From NCBI GenBank assembly GCA_002794735.1, contig NBAZ01000002.1, positions 868,001 to 932,000 of the forward strand: a stretch of 64,000 bases of DNA, given 5' to 3'. This document shows positions 23,285 through 35,912 of this stretch, in pieces. Positions within the stretch are counted from its first letter, which is position 1, and the number at the start of each line of letters is the position of its first letter. Source of the stretch: Pyrrhoderma lamaoense. Lineage: Eukaryota > Basidiomycota > Agaricomycetes > Hymenochaetales > Hymenochaetaceae. Below the pieces are notes generated by a model. That model had not been told where the DNA came from and made no database searches. It worked only from the letters and a program-made list of their open reading frames with translations. Position numbers and translations under genes: made by a program.

Positions 23285-24633
23285 CTAGTGTTGAACAGGC
23301 TTTATTGGAGCTTGGAGGGGCCACCTATCTTCGTGGGCGGCACTACCAAGGAGCCAGTTCGTAGTCGTTCCATCTCCCTAAGTTCATTGGGTAGAGTTAG
23401 AACCCATAGCATAGGGGTGATCAACTTGGTGACTCACAATCATGACATTAGGGAATCCGGGGTCAAATGGGAGGACCCCTTCAATATACTTGATCTGTTC
23501 ATCAGACAAGTTTATCGTTAAGGCCTCGATATTGCCCATGAGATGTTCGACTTTGCGACCGCCGATAATAGGAAAAACATAAGGCGTCTTCTGCATCAGG
23601 TATGCAATAGCAACAGCAGTGATATGGTCTGTCCCAACCTCCTTCGCAACTTTTTCAAGGGCAGCACTCATTTTCTTCTCGTTCTCATTGCGCATCCAAT
23701 CCTGGCTTGCGAGTGTGCGCCCCCTTTCGCCAGAGGACTTGCGGCGTTCTTCTTCTGCATCTGTCCGTAGTTTTCCTGCAGCAAGTACGTTCCAAGGAGC
23801 GAGAGCTAGCCATGTTGTCTTGCCATAGGGATGATATCACGCTCAAAGCTCCGTTCCATCACATTCCATGCACCTTGATATATTACAAATGGAGTCTTTC
23901 CATGGTCGCGAGCGTACTGATTCGCGGTAGCTACAACCCAAGCCGGAGTATCAGAGACACCAAGGTACAGGACCTTACCAGAAGCAACAAGATGGTGCAA
24001 GTGATTCATAACTTCTTCGATTGAAGTATTGAAATCCCACCAATGAACGTAAAGTATATCGATGTAGCTCGTACGTAGCTTCTGGAGACTTGCTTCCACA
24101 CTAAGTTTCATCGATTTAGCATTGTTTCCAGTGTAGTTCGCCTTGAGTTGAATGTTTTTGTCCGCACGCTTGTAGAGTGTCGTATACTGATAAGGATAGA
24201 AAATTTCAGAACTGATCTCCTTCAATCCCTATCAGATTGTACGCTTTCGTACAAACCTTGGTTGCAATGACGAGTTGATCACGTATTCCCCGTGATTCAG
24301 CCCACTCTCCAATGAACGATTCAGATGTTTCATCTTGGCTATTTATGATAATTTTGAGTACTTTAAGGGACCTTTTTACAATCACAAGATAAGAATTTCT
24401 TACTAATTATTAGCTGTATCGATAAAATTACCCCCAGCGTCGAAATAAGCGTCTAGAAGTTTGAAAGAAGATTCTTTATTCATCGAGCCCATTCCAAAAC
24501 TCTCCCATTTATCTCCAATGCTCATGGCTCCTAATTGAAGAGGAGAGACACGTATACCAGCAAGGGGAGACAGAACACGATAGCGTCCAAGTGCAGTCTT
24601 GGGAGCAGGAGGAGGGGCAAAAAGCTTCGACAT
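23285..24633 (-). CDS. Aldo/keto reductase, aryl-alcohol dehydrogenase type
   Basis: NADPH-dependent oxidoreductase related to fungal aryl-alcohol dehydrogenases and norsolorinic acid reductases, acting on aromatic aldehydes/alcohols in the cytosol. The start is ATG 24631-24633 ([19 protein letters not shown]). Landmarks in order: [30 protein letters not shown] with catalytic Asp and Tyr, the Tyr codon being split by an intron; VIATKY (Lys); [12 protein letters not shown] (His); [36 protein letters not shown]; and [19 protein letters not shown] for cofactor binding. The last exon carries [20 protein letters not shown] before the TAG at 23285-23287. Near 23810-23811 the frame breaks after RQHG; one more G gives [18 protein letters not shown], the expected family sequence, and the frame stays open afterwards. 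Confidence 0.85.
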
Positions 24634-26476
24634 TTGCAACGTAGTGTCTTGTAAGAGTTAATCTTTGACGAAGAGATAATTGGGATGAGGTTGCCTGAAT
24701 CAGAAAGCAAGGAGAACAAGCTGATACTAAGAAACCCCAGCTTTGAGGCATCATTATGACAAACGAATGACGTTGATAATATTTTTTCGGTCTTGATCTA
24801 AATAATTACCACGAGTTTCGTTTGCTGTAGATTTTTGAGAAAATCCGGTAAAGGAGTTCAGGAGTGGTTTGACTATCACTGATGGAAATGTCTGATATGC
24901 CATTATGGTTATTATAATTATAGTTAGGCTTATACAATGAAGGAGAGAAATAAGTATTTTTAGAAAGTTTGTAACTTCCGAATGAGATAACAAACGCACT
25001 GATCATTGAGAGCGGGTTAAGCCTGATATACAAGAATCACTACGCTTGTAAGAGGATGACAGAGTTACTGAGAGTAAGTAACTGAGAGTTGATGCTTAAT
25101 AGCTACTTCTCTGATAAGTGAAGCGCGTATACTGGAGTAAGACAGTGCCTCAATGCACTCAACTTGACGAATCCGGTGAGTTTTGTTAGGTGCTCCATAT
25201 ATCAGCTTGTCCTGACTGGTGGTCTATCAAGTTTTAATCAGTTAAAACATGCCGCACACTTAATGCGAACTCACAGACGTCCCGGATGATCTCAGGTTTA
25301 GTCATAGCCTATTTTTGCGGTTTGTGTTTCCGAGGCAAATAGTAATTGTATCCAGTCCGTATCAAAATGTCAGATCAGCGACTGCAACGGTTATAGTACG
25401 TTTATTCGTCACATAAAATTATATCAACTTCATGTCTCTCACAAGAACGTGAATGTTCAATGTGTGTGAAAAAGAGCCTCACCAGCTATTGGGACTTATA
25501 GTATCAGGGGAGTCGGGATTCTCCGGTTTGTCATCATTCGCTATTGGTCCAAGTGTATATATTATTCAGTATGCGCTGTATATTCTTTCTGTCGCCTTAT
25601 CATTCATCAGATACAAACAAGTTGTTATTAGTACACCTTGATCATGTATCAGAGCATGGCTGGGTAGCTTAGAAGCCCATTTTACTGAGGGAGATGACAT
25701 CATACTTTCGAGGTACATTGATAACGTGTATGATGCTCTATGGAAACTATATTATGTATAGTAACAAATGTTATATAGGGTTTGATCTAGAAAATCTAGC
25801 TTTTATACGGTAGTTATATTATTTGCATCATGAAGAAATTGAGTATGCTTAGACGTATGATGCATGATTATTTTCATATTGTAAAAACCAACACCTGGCA
25901 CTACTAATGCACCATAATGTCAACAAACTTGGTAAACTCATTTACTATCTTGAGTTTGCAATCATTTGATGATAGATTAGCTTGACATGCACTTTTCCAG
26001 ACAGTTGATAAGGTTATGGTGATAATGTATTGTATTGGTTCTAATACCCCTGTATCATCTTTATCCTGTAAAAGAAATTCCTTAGCTATATATGACACAT
26101 CTTTACCTTTCATAGGCATTTTACCTGTATACATGTAATAAGCTCAAGCGTAACGGAAGCTTAATGTTTTAGCGTTTCGCTCCGTCGCGAATCGTGATCA
26201 GCGCCATAATTAAATTTCCGGTCTTAAGCTCTTTGATCCTCCCCGCTTAGCGCCCTGAACGAGTGATGCGTTATACATGGCGTCTAAACAAAAGGGCAGT
26301 GCCCACCCATGGCCGAAGAACATACTTTGACACGCTCTCGTCATTGTTCCCTGACTCTCCGTCTCTTCCCTTTTCCATCTTTTCTTTAATAGTCCAAGAG
26401 TTGCTGCCGCTTTGGACAGATAATGCCTTAGGACTCTGACACCATCAAATTGAGTAAGGATCAGCAAATAATAGCA
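24634..26476. other. Divergent 1.8-kb intergenic region
   Basis: Lies between the aldo/keto reductase (minus) and WD40-membrane protein 1 (plus). A 76-codon ATG open frame (25904-26134, minus) and a 62-codon frame (25453-25641, plus) have no recognisable domain and are not called. No repeat seen. Confidence 0.35.
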
Positions 26477-29400
26477 ATGGAAACGAACAGGTCTATTCAT
26501 GGTGGTGATGGTTCGTGCGCCTATCTACAACTTTCTTGCAAACTTCATTCTTCTTTCTAATAACTTTTTTTTTTCAATCTTCTTTCGCTCAGAACCGAAA
26601 ACATCAGGTTCGAGAGCAGGTTCCGGGAGTTTCTTGATTTCACCTGTTGGTCACGGTACACTTGATACGGAACGACGTAGCATATTAGATCCCATAGATA
26701 GAATATATAATGGAAGCTTTGCTCTTGATACCGAAAGAATAGGAAAACCAGACTCTCTTGCTGATATGAGTTCAGGTGTGGTCTTGTTCTAAATTTGTAT
26801 CTCAAACCCGATGCTGAACGCCTGGACATTCAGTCAGCGAGAAAGACGCTGGAGGTAAAGGAGTTCATGATATCTCCTGTTGCGAAATTAAATTCAAATT
26901 AAATTTTAATCAGAGGCACATCCGATGAACTACAACATGTCTTGTGCAGGGAAAGAATTTAATAATTTTCTAGAGTGCGTATCATCTTATCCTTTTTTGA
27001 CGTTTATGATCTCACATTTCATTCGCACACGACTTTAGTGCATGCCATACCATAGAGCGAGATGTACGTTTAGAGTATACAAACTCCTAAACCTTAACAT
27101 TTGCGTGGACTTACAATCAATATTATTGATTAGATTGTGACGTTTACCCATGAAGTACAGAAGCTAGGATCAACTTTTCGTCTTGTGATTGCATCCCGCG
27201 ATCTACATGCACGTCTAGGGAAGGTTCGCGAGTTCTTCAAGAATAATGCACAACCCCTCGGAGTTCTTTCGAATAAAGTTAAGACAACGAAGAGCAAGAA
27301 ACAGGCGAAGAAGTTGAGAAAGCGGTTCGGCAACGGTGTCATTCCAGCGGGGGGATCGATAAATTCTGAGGAGGATCACGATGCGGCAGATACTCTGATG
27401 AAACTTGCTAATTCAGTCCAGGAATTCACCATATGTATGCCTATGCACTCAGATATCTTTAGTCTATTCCCAATCTGAACTTATTTCTCAGCTGTTGTGG
27501 ATTTTGAAGACTATACTGACGAAGACGCTCTAAATGCCTTACGTAATTTCGAGATTGAGCTTCGTGTATGCCATATCTAAGTTATCTAGGTGTATCCAAT
27601 TACTAACATTAAACGTATTAGGTACTCTCCGGGGACTTGAATTTTTCAGTGAGATATCCTGTAAACAAATCATCAAAAAGACGTCATTAAATAACGGTAT
27701 AACAGGTTCTGATGGACCTTCTGTTGAGCTCCGGAAATTCGTGATTGCCCGAGCAATCCTGCTCACTTCACACCTTAAGAATCTCTCCAAGGCATTGGAT
27801 CGCTTCAAAGAGATCGGTACGCTTAGTGCTACTTACTTGAATCAAAAATGTCCTGATTTCCACGTGCAGGTATACCATGTATTAGCTTCGCTCAGAAACG
27901 TTCTTCAAAGATGCTGCTGAACGCTTCTACTATGGCAACGTTCTTCGCTGGCGTTGCAGGTATATACTTCTTTACTGTTACTCATAACTCACTAATAATG
28001 GACTCTGCTAGCTACAACACTTCAGTACTCTATCGTTCCCTTAATAACAAAAGAGAAGTAGCTATGAATACTCTATGGTTTGCTTCACTTGTTCTGGCTA
28101 TTGGTGCAGCTATGACGGGTATGCTCGCTATGACGTGGAGATCTGCAGTATTGTATGCTTATATCCCCGTGTTACCGGTAACATATCATCGTGTTAATCT
28201 TCCTTCTCTTCTTGTAGCTCAAGCTCAAAGAGACAACTTCCGTGGTACATCCGTTTCTGGGTGCGATCAGGTTATCTAGCTCTTTTAGTAGCATCAGTCA
28301 TGACATTCCTAGCTGGTCTCGTCGTATATGTTTTTGATATTCTCGTAAGCATCCTATCATTCAATATTACGTGGAACGTTCTTGTCAACTTGATGTTCTC
28401 CTGGATACTAGCCTGCTCCCGCCGGTTGGATTATCCTGGGATTAACTGTGTTTTGTTGTCTTGGTCTTGTAGCAGTGATCTTTCTTTTTTTCAAGGAGCG
28501 TATTACCTTCTCACAAGTCCGAAACAAAATGAGGAGAGACCTTAATCGCGTACTCTGGCAACTAATCTATTCAACATCTGAGGGTGGTTGGATAGCCTGG
28601 GTAAAGTACTACTTCCTAGATCAACACAAGAAACGGACATGGTCTCTGTTCAAGGGACGGAGGAGAGTGTTAATTCCACCGGGTCCATGGAGCTTCGAGG
28701 ATGGAGAGGACTACTCAATGTATTGAGATTGAGGAATACTGCACACGATTCCGAGGCTGCTATTGAGGGGAATGGTAATCAAAATCGTAAGCGGCGCCGA
28801 TCGACACTTGGTGTGCGCTCAAGAAATGGGTCCGAGGCTAGTAAACGAAGTCATGGGCCAAGTGAATTACACCGCCAGTACTCTGAAAATGATCCCAATA
28901 GATCAGCCAAATATAAAGAACGACTTGGAAGACTTAGTCTACAGTGCATATCCAATGATTTACGGGCATTTCATCTCCAATACTCACCAAATGGAAGATG
29001 GTTAGCAGTTTGTTATGAGTTTGTGTGTGTCATCTATGATGCCGAGGCGAGTACTGCGGCTCATAGTATCCCTAAATCAAGCACTAATCTGGATTCTACA
29101 GGCTAACTATGCACACCATGAATCACTAAGACATATCCAGAAGAGGCTAGACAAGTTGAATGGTCGCCGGATAGTACGCGACTGCTCACTAGGACCAGTG
29201 CGTTCGTGAAACTGTGGGCAATTGATGAAAATGAAGTAAGAACAGGTGACACCTGGTTTATTTGTTACATATCTCTAACGGCTGCACGTAGAAATTCGTT
29301 CAAGAAAGAGTTATTTCTCTTGATGTTGAGGATGAGATTTCGGATGTTCAATGGTTGGATGATGAGGGTACGAAGCATTCAAATCATCGTATCTAAAGAT

Positions 29401-30807
29401 GAAACTAAAGAGAAAAGTTCTTAGTTTTTCTTGCTATCGCCGATGAAGAAACCTTCTTCCGGGTCGTACGTATCGTTACTAGCACTTATTCACTGAGCAC
29501 TGCTTTACCTTCACATTTCATTAGGACGTGTCCGGAGATAGAGAAGTGAAAACGGAGTATAAGTTTGGGAAGGATAGTGACCTCTTGAAATTATACTACT
29601 TGTATACTATGCCGGATTCTGAGCTAGTATTGATTGTTGCTGCTCGGAAAATTGAAGGTTTACCTGAGGACGTCTCCATTGATAAGGCCATAGACTGTAT
29701 CATCGGTACGTCAGCTTTGCATTCAAAATCTCGAACACTAACTCAACCTATATGCTTCAGTGTATGAGATGGATAAAGAAGACACATCGAACGATCATAG
29801 TTCAACTTCAAATGGGACGTGGGGTCAATGCACGATTACGGGAAGGGCAGGATAGTGAAGTAGTTACTGTTACTCTCTTCCTTTCGATTCGTTTTCTAAC
29901 TCGTATCGTCTCAGACGAATACCTCTTTTACATGACGTAGAGAGTCTTTCATTTGGATCCCATACATCTCCAGATTTCAGTAGTAATAAACGTCGTATGG
30001 TGATCAGTTACTTAGACAAGGTGATTTCCCATCCTATCTTATACAGCTATTGCACGATACTAATAATCTTCTAGCCCCCGAAATGTGGACAGTAATGGTT
30101 TCGCCCGACAACAAAGTCGTCGTACACTTAGAGAAGGAACTAATCAAAAGAGATCACGATCAGACTAAGAATATGGAAGAAGATGCCGAGTGGGGTGACG
30201 CATTCCTAATCGGGCCTATACAAAACATTGTTGCCTGTGCAGGAGATGGTAAGTATATAACACAGTATTATTCGTATATCCTCAACAATTATTAACATGC
30301 TATCTTGCAAAGGGATTATGTATTTCTGGGATCTTGAGTCTGACGAGCTTATGGACTTCTTCCATCTTAATATAATCAATGATGAGAAAATAGAGGAATT
30401 ACCTGTTGTTTCCTGGATAGGATCTCAGTGTGAAAGGAATATACCGACTATGGCTACTGCCGGAAAAGGACTTCCGTTGAAGATTTGGAGTCCTGATCGG
30501 TCTGTTCCTCAACTCAAAGAGAGGGGTGACTCATATACCTCACCGAACAATCAGCCATACTCAGAGGAGAAGCAGGAGAAAAGCGACAAGAGATATCGCC
30601 TTCAGGTTTGTCCATCTGGTCTAGTAGGATGAACCGGTGGCTGACTGAGTATGTGATTATTGCTAGGATTCTGGGCTACAACTCAACATGTCTCGACAAA
30701 ACTCAGGGGAGAAGATCGAGAGGTTCAGCATCCCTGCACTGCAGACTAACTCTAGTCCATGGCGGTGTCTTCGCGCGAATACGTTAACTATGCACAATCT
30801 GTCCTAG
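26477..30807 (+). CDS. Membrane-anchored WD40-repeat protein, paralog 1
   Basis: A many-exon gene of unknown function. The proposed start is ATG 26477 (METNRSIH, spliced to EPKTSGSRAG at 26593); a start at 26499 is possible. Order of parts: a low-complexity N-terminus; a helical region at about 27137-27500 (KLGSTFRLVIASRDLHARLG); a stretch ending SHLKNLSKALDRFKEIG; membrane helices in 27911-28500 (STMATFFAGVAGIYFFTV, MNTLWFASLVLAIGAAMTGM, GWIILGLTVFCCLGLVAVIF); a basic/serine-rich linker; and a beta-propeller-like half with WD40 strands (LQYSPNGRWLAVCYEF, VEWSPDSTRLL..VKLWAID, DKGIMYFWDLESDELMDFF, LPLKIWSPDRS). The final exon ends with TAG at 30805-30807. The frame changes between 28582 and 28726 with no clean intron, so that join is unresolved. 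Compare the paralog at 49343-53489. A signalling scaffold is possible but unproven. Confidence 0.65.
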
Positions 30808-31319
30808 CTGATGACAATTCCTTCTGTACTTCTCCTGATGCATCGGTGATTGACGAACATACTACACCAAGCAGCGTCATGTAAAACCTCACGCTCAATC
30901 GAACCCATTCTGAATCAATCGTGTTTTGGTTCTAAAGCCTTCGCCTCCTGGAGCATCAGTATCCTGAATTTCTCTATTCATGTTGCTTTATCATCGTATC
31001 ATTTCTCATGAAACACGTTTTTCAGATATATATGTCATCTATATTGTTCTCGTTATACTCTCCCTGCTCTCCCTGTGCACTTCTCAACGGATTGCATCAT
31101 GTCTTAGTACTACTGCTACAATGAAATATATAAATGAGACCAAAAATGAATATCAAAAGCCCGTTAGTCAAGAAATATGCAATCTTAAGAAAAGTTATCC
31201 ATATCTGGGTACGAGGACTCTCAGTAGACTAAGTAAAAATACTCATTATATCTCCAGCATACTTATCTTTAAAAATAATTGCATTAGCTTACTATCAACC
31301 TAATTACTCTGTAACTAAT
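30808..31319. other. Convergent 3' flanks
   Basis: Lies between WD40-membrane protein 1 and LysM protein 1. The open frame 30980-31303 (plus) has no recognisable features. Nothing else seen. Confidence 0.4.
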
Positions 31320-32040
31320 TTAGTACCCAATAGCAGTAGGGGCAACACACAAAACCTATCATTCCAGAAAATTCACAGAGCGTATTTATAGTAGATTGTG
31401 AGCTCGGAAAAATATTTAATGATTAATTCTTACCTCGCCTGGGTATGTGTTTGAGCAATCAGCATTCAGGTTGGGATTGTTGGCGTGGAGCGTTTGAAGG
31501 CTGATGTTTGCGGACGAAGCGACATCAGTGCATGTTTGCCCACTTGTAATTACCTTCGTAGCAGTACAGTCCTGTCCTTTGATACCAAGGCAGATAGTCT
31601 ACATGCATACACATGGAAGTATGACCATGAAAAGTTAACATTGAGTAAAAGAGATGAGTACAATCTTCTCAGTAGTGTATTTGCTAGAAATCACGAATTC
31701 ACCTTTCCGGATTCAAGTTTTGCACAATCTAATCCTGAATTGTCGTGAGCAAGTTGGAATCTGGGCGGAAAAGAGATAGATTAGTATGATAGAACAGTGG
31801 TGCTCAGACAGGAGAGGGTACTTGCGTGGATACACTTTGAGTAGCAGATATTCCATCGCAGGTGTCACCTGGTTGAATCTTGTAGCTACGACCACAGTTA
31901 GGACCCTGAGCGAAAGCTGTAGATAAATTGTAACATAAGTGGACGACTATTCATGACCAGCCCTTGGATATGATAGCTCACTGACCAGGTGAGAGTACAG
32001 CGAGAGCTACAACTCCAGAAGCAAGGATTGCCGTGAACAT
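31320..32040 (-). CDS. Small secreted two-LysM protein 1 (putative chitin-binding effector)
   Basis: Five exons (31986-32040, 31826-31916, 31703-31760, 31434-31598, 31320-31355) give 134 residues. Signal peptide MFTAILASGVVALAVLSPAF, then two LysM modules: the first starts CGRSYKIQPGDTCDGIS and runs to KTICLG, the second starts ATKVITSGQTCTDVAS and includes LQTLHANNPNLNADCSN, followed by YPGEVLCV. LysM proteins of fungi bind chitin oligomers and can shield hyphae or dampen plant chitin perception; whether this one does is inference. Cysteines are regularly spaced, as expected for a secreted disulfide-bonded protein. The intron at 31761-31825 begins GC rather than GT (AC|GCAAGT), supported by frame and by the matching intron in the paralog. 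Its closest relative in the window is at 39247-39915. Confidence 0.85.
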
Positions 32041-33434
32041 CTTGAACAGAGAATTGAGAGTGATCAACTAATGAGTAGAAGATTTGTGATTATAGTGTTC
32101 GATAACTTGAGCTCAAAGACTACGAGACTCAAGTTCTGTATGATGAAGAAAATGAGATCTCCTTGAAGGTCTATATATACACTTTACCTACGGGCTATGC
32201 ATGTCAAATCAACGAGTGTTAACAAGAGCTTTGTCCCGATTGAGAGTTTAGAAAGTTAAAACACTAGGACGATTGAGTATCAACTAGCATCAAACACTGA
32301 GTGGGGTACTAGATGAGTTTTTCTTACTTAAGTGGAGCCGATATTCAGTTTCAGGGTACGATTAAGTATATCCACCTATAAAGAGAAAGAAAGCACAAAC
32401 ATTCACTGACACAATTTGGTGACATTTTTCAGAGTATGTAGGTCCCGAATTCGCACTGGAGTCAGAGGAGTCTAGAAGTGCCCAGATCCTTCATCGAATT
32501 ATTTTTATGTTGAGAAGGGATCAAAAGCTCTGAACACTGGTAGTGAATGTCAATGGGCGCTTAAGGAGGTGGGCTGAAAGTACACTATTTCCACATCCCC
32601 GAAACATATTTTCTACTCTCCCTTTTAGTGTGTTCCAATTTACAACCTGTTTCTTTTAGGGTATTCGTACAGCGATAAAATATAGAAAACATAGATATCC
32701 TTCCCTCTTTCCCCCAAGAAGAGTGCAACATGTATAGTCAAGAATGTATCTTTGGCGCGTACATTCTGGCGTGAAGATAGGACTAAATTATCTACTATAA
32801 TCGAACTTAAAGGCTAAGCTCAAATTATCAGTAACTGCATCTACCGTGTATTTGAGCTTCTTATCATAAGCTCTAGTAGGGTGTTCCGGTAAGTTTCAAC
32901 TCCTCTAGATCTGGAGTCATTGGTAAGACTTCTATGGAGTTTCTAGTCAACATACTTGACAATAGGAACATTTTTACTGATAAGATCCAAAACATAGAAT
33001 TAGAGAAGCTAAGACAAGAATATGCTCATCAATTAAGTTGAACAAGTACGGATAGTCGTATATCTCTGTATAGTACTGATAATAACCCTTCAATAATTGG
33101 ACTAGTTAAGAGTCAAATATACTTCTAAAAAAAGTGAAAAAGAAGGAACTCTTGTAACTTACAAGCTTGTTAGGTATCTATTCCACGTTACAGTACTTCT
33201 ACCCATAAGTAAAGTTTGCATATTGGGGATATAAATATCGCTTATCATACTCAGTAAAGAGAAGAAGATTCAATGAACTCCGTACTACTCATAGAGGTCG
33301 ACAGCTTTCTAAGAAATCAGAGTTTAAGCACTAATGACATTAAAAATCATCAGAAACTATATATGACTACCAACGTTAGCAATGTTTATAAGAAGATGAA
33401 CCGCGAGGATAGGCGACCTCGAGGTTACTAAGAG
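32041..33434. other. Intergenic, no supported gene
   Basis: Upstream of LysM protein 1 and 3' of the first DUF6533-like gene. AT-rich, no open frame of note, no obvious repeat. Confidence 0.4.
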
Positions 33435-35006
33435 TTATTTCTGGGAATATCGGCTAGTCTGTCCTTCAGCTACTTGAGTATCTCCGGCCTCTTTCAGATT
33501 CATATACATTCTGCTCCCAACAAAACAAAAGATTCCCGGACTTCCAATAGTAATTTGAATTAGTATATAGCTACTAGCAGTTAATCCGGTAGTCGCAATT
33601 TTGAGGCCTATCATACTTGCAATACTGCAAGAAAGGACGCTATACAAATGGTTTGTCATAAATATGGAACATATGTTTAGCTGCTTACGCAAGATAGTAG
33701 ATTATCTGATCCTTGATAATTATAGTCATCAGATTCTCTCTCGTCAGTCCTATTATTCTCCATTGTTCAATAGCTTTGTAAAGAGCTGATACTAGAAGAA
33801 CAAAGCCAGTAATCGGCAATATCAACCTACAGGATTGTTTAGACTGTTTAGAGTAGTCCTATTTTGAGCTTACCAGACCACTAGTGTGAGATTTACTACA
33901 TTCGCGTATGCATGTCTATCTAGTTCATATCCACAGGATGACCCACTAGAGGGAAGAGAAAAGGTCTGGTCTACGCATTCTTAGATCGTCCTTTGGAGCA
34001 ACGCGAGTCAAGATACTTACGTTTCATTATCACAAGAAGTCTGATTACGAATGTGAGCTCTGCGATAGCCTCACACACTATGATAGACTTGAGAATTATC
34101 GATAAAAGTTTGTCTAAAAATATGTGTAAGACTTTATAAATACGAAAACCTTGATGAATGTACTGTTATTCCTTATTGCAATAATACGGATCACAAGAAT
34201 GTCTTATGGAGAGACAGACGAAAGGTGGATTAGTGGCCGAAGAGACACATATATAAAGCATACTCACAATTCATACTGATATAGAAGAAAATGCCTTTAT
34301 TGATTGACTCCGATATAAGTGAGAAAGTATAGGGATAAGTTAGTGATACTACCTCCAATGTACATGGTACAAATGCAAAAGCGGCCTAATTAAACTCAGT
34401 GGTGAGTGTTCAGTATTGATAGACAGAAAATTGTACTACACCTAGATAAAACTATTAACTTCTTTCGATAGTTACGTTAAGGTTATTCACAAAATATAGT
34501 AGTAGCAGATAGAAATCCAACTGAGAACGTGGTTAAACAACGGGACTCTGACGAGTAACAAAAAATTGCATGTATCTACCATAGAGGCCAATGAATGCAA
34601 CAAAAATACCCCCATATCGATTCTTGTAACGTCAAGACTAGAATCAGTAGCCTCAAAAGAGTTTGTTACACTCACGAAAAAAGAGAGAACATGAGCTATA
34701 GAACTCCAGCGCCTAGTCTGAAGTATTGTTGACTGTCAAGATATATCAAAGATCTACTCAGACCTTACCCAAAAATATCGAGCCTAGCGAGTGGAAGTTA
34801 GTGCCCTAGCTCACTGAATCTCTCTAACTTACTTCTTTGTCCGCCGTGATTACTGTGTAGAATTTCAGCAAGGGTCTCGGTGTTACACGAGTTGGTTCTG
34901 CCTGTAGCTTACATAGATCATACACAAGGAGCGACAATACGGCCATCTGCATATACTTTTGGATGAAGGTACCCTGTAACTCGGTTTGATTGTAAGTATT
35001 CATCAT
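33435..35006 (-). CDS. DUF6533-like seven-helix membrane protein A
   Basis: Multi-exon gene. The start is at a double ATG (35001-35006; MMNTYNQTELQGTFIQKY). The N-terminus then reads MQMAVLSLLVYD, an intron, and ITADKEARYFW. This Y-D..I-T-x-D-x-E-V/A..W pattern, followed by the NRYGGIFVAFIGLY exon, is typical of Agaricomycete DUF6533 proteins. Later exons give RFCICTMYIG, ILVIRIIAIRNNST (family L-R-x-x-A-L-x-N), KLLSIILKSIIVCEAIAELT, LILPITGFVLLVSALYKAIE, WRIIGLTRENLMTIIIKDQI, and a last exon with IASMIGLKIATTGLTASSYI then GSRMYMNLKEAGD and a TAA at 33435-33437. The family is unique to mushrooms and relatives and has no proven role; a seven-helix receptor-like topology is inferred. Exon borders in the middle are approximate. 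It is a tandem paralog of the next gene. Confidence 0.65.
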
Positions 35007-35912
35007 ATACCCAATGGTGCCTAGGGAGAAAATATAAAAAAGTAGTGTATTGAGACAGTATCTTCATAGAACATCGTCTTTAAGCCATAGACATAGAGTA
35101 TAATAACTCCATAACAACGATCATGTGGCACATATGTTGCAGAGGGATAAAAGTATTCTATCATGTTTGAAGGTCGAAACTAGTCACTGAATCATACTAA
35201 GTTAGTAGTTTTGATGTATTTGCACAGTTCAAACCATCAATTCTCCGATCAGTTCGATGACTTGTGACCTGTCCGGCGCGCCAATCTTACATGATCGCGA
35301 TTGCGCTCTATCTCAACTCTCGGGATACAAATAAAGGTTCAAAGTTTTGTGTGTGGTATACTGAACTATAACATATGTCATGAAGCAGAATTTACATCAC
35401 TTTCGAGGCTAGCTTGATGGTAGCTCTTATATCAACTATCGTAATACCACAAACAAAAGAGGATAGTGTTAAAATTGTGGTTTGAAAATGACGAAACCGA
35501 GGCGAACTCGGAGTATGAGCACAGTCTCCATTTATAGACGGCGCGAACTGAGGTGTGCCTTACAAGCCCTTACGCTATAATTTCCATGTGCATAATCGAA
35601 TAAAACAGTTATACAAGGACCCAAGATCATGATCGAAGTTGGGCAGAGATTGAAATTATTTTCACCCATCGGTCACATATTGTTACATAGTACCGATGTC
35701 GACTATTCGATGAACATGCTTATTGAAATTTACACATCGAGAAGAATATGACGTCTGTTTACAAATTCGAGGCAGTACTCTACTTCCAGTAACAGCATAT
35801 CCGTTCTAGAAATGTGATTCAGCATCATGAAACTATACAGTGTGATCGATGTACCTCGTTAACATCGAATATGATGATCAGCTTGATACTAGTGATATAT
35901 TATATTGAATTC
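35007..35912. other. Spacer between the two DUF6533-like paralogs
   Basis: About 0.9 kb with no open frame of note. It serves as upstream region of paralog A and 3' flank of paralog B. I did not find an obvious copy of the flanking spacer sequence within it. Confidence 0.4.
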
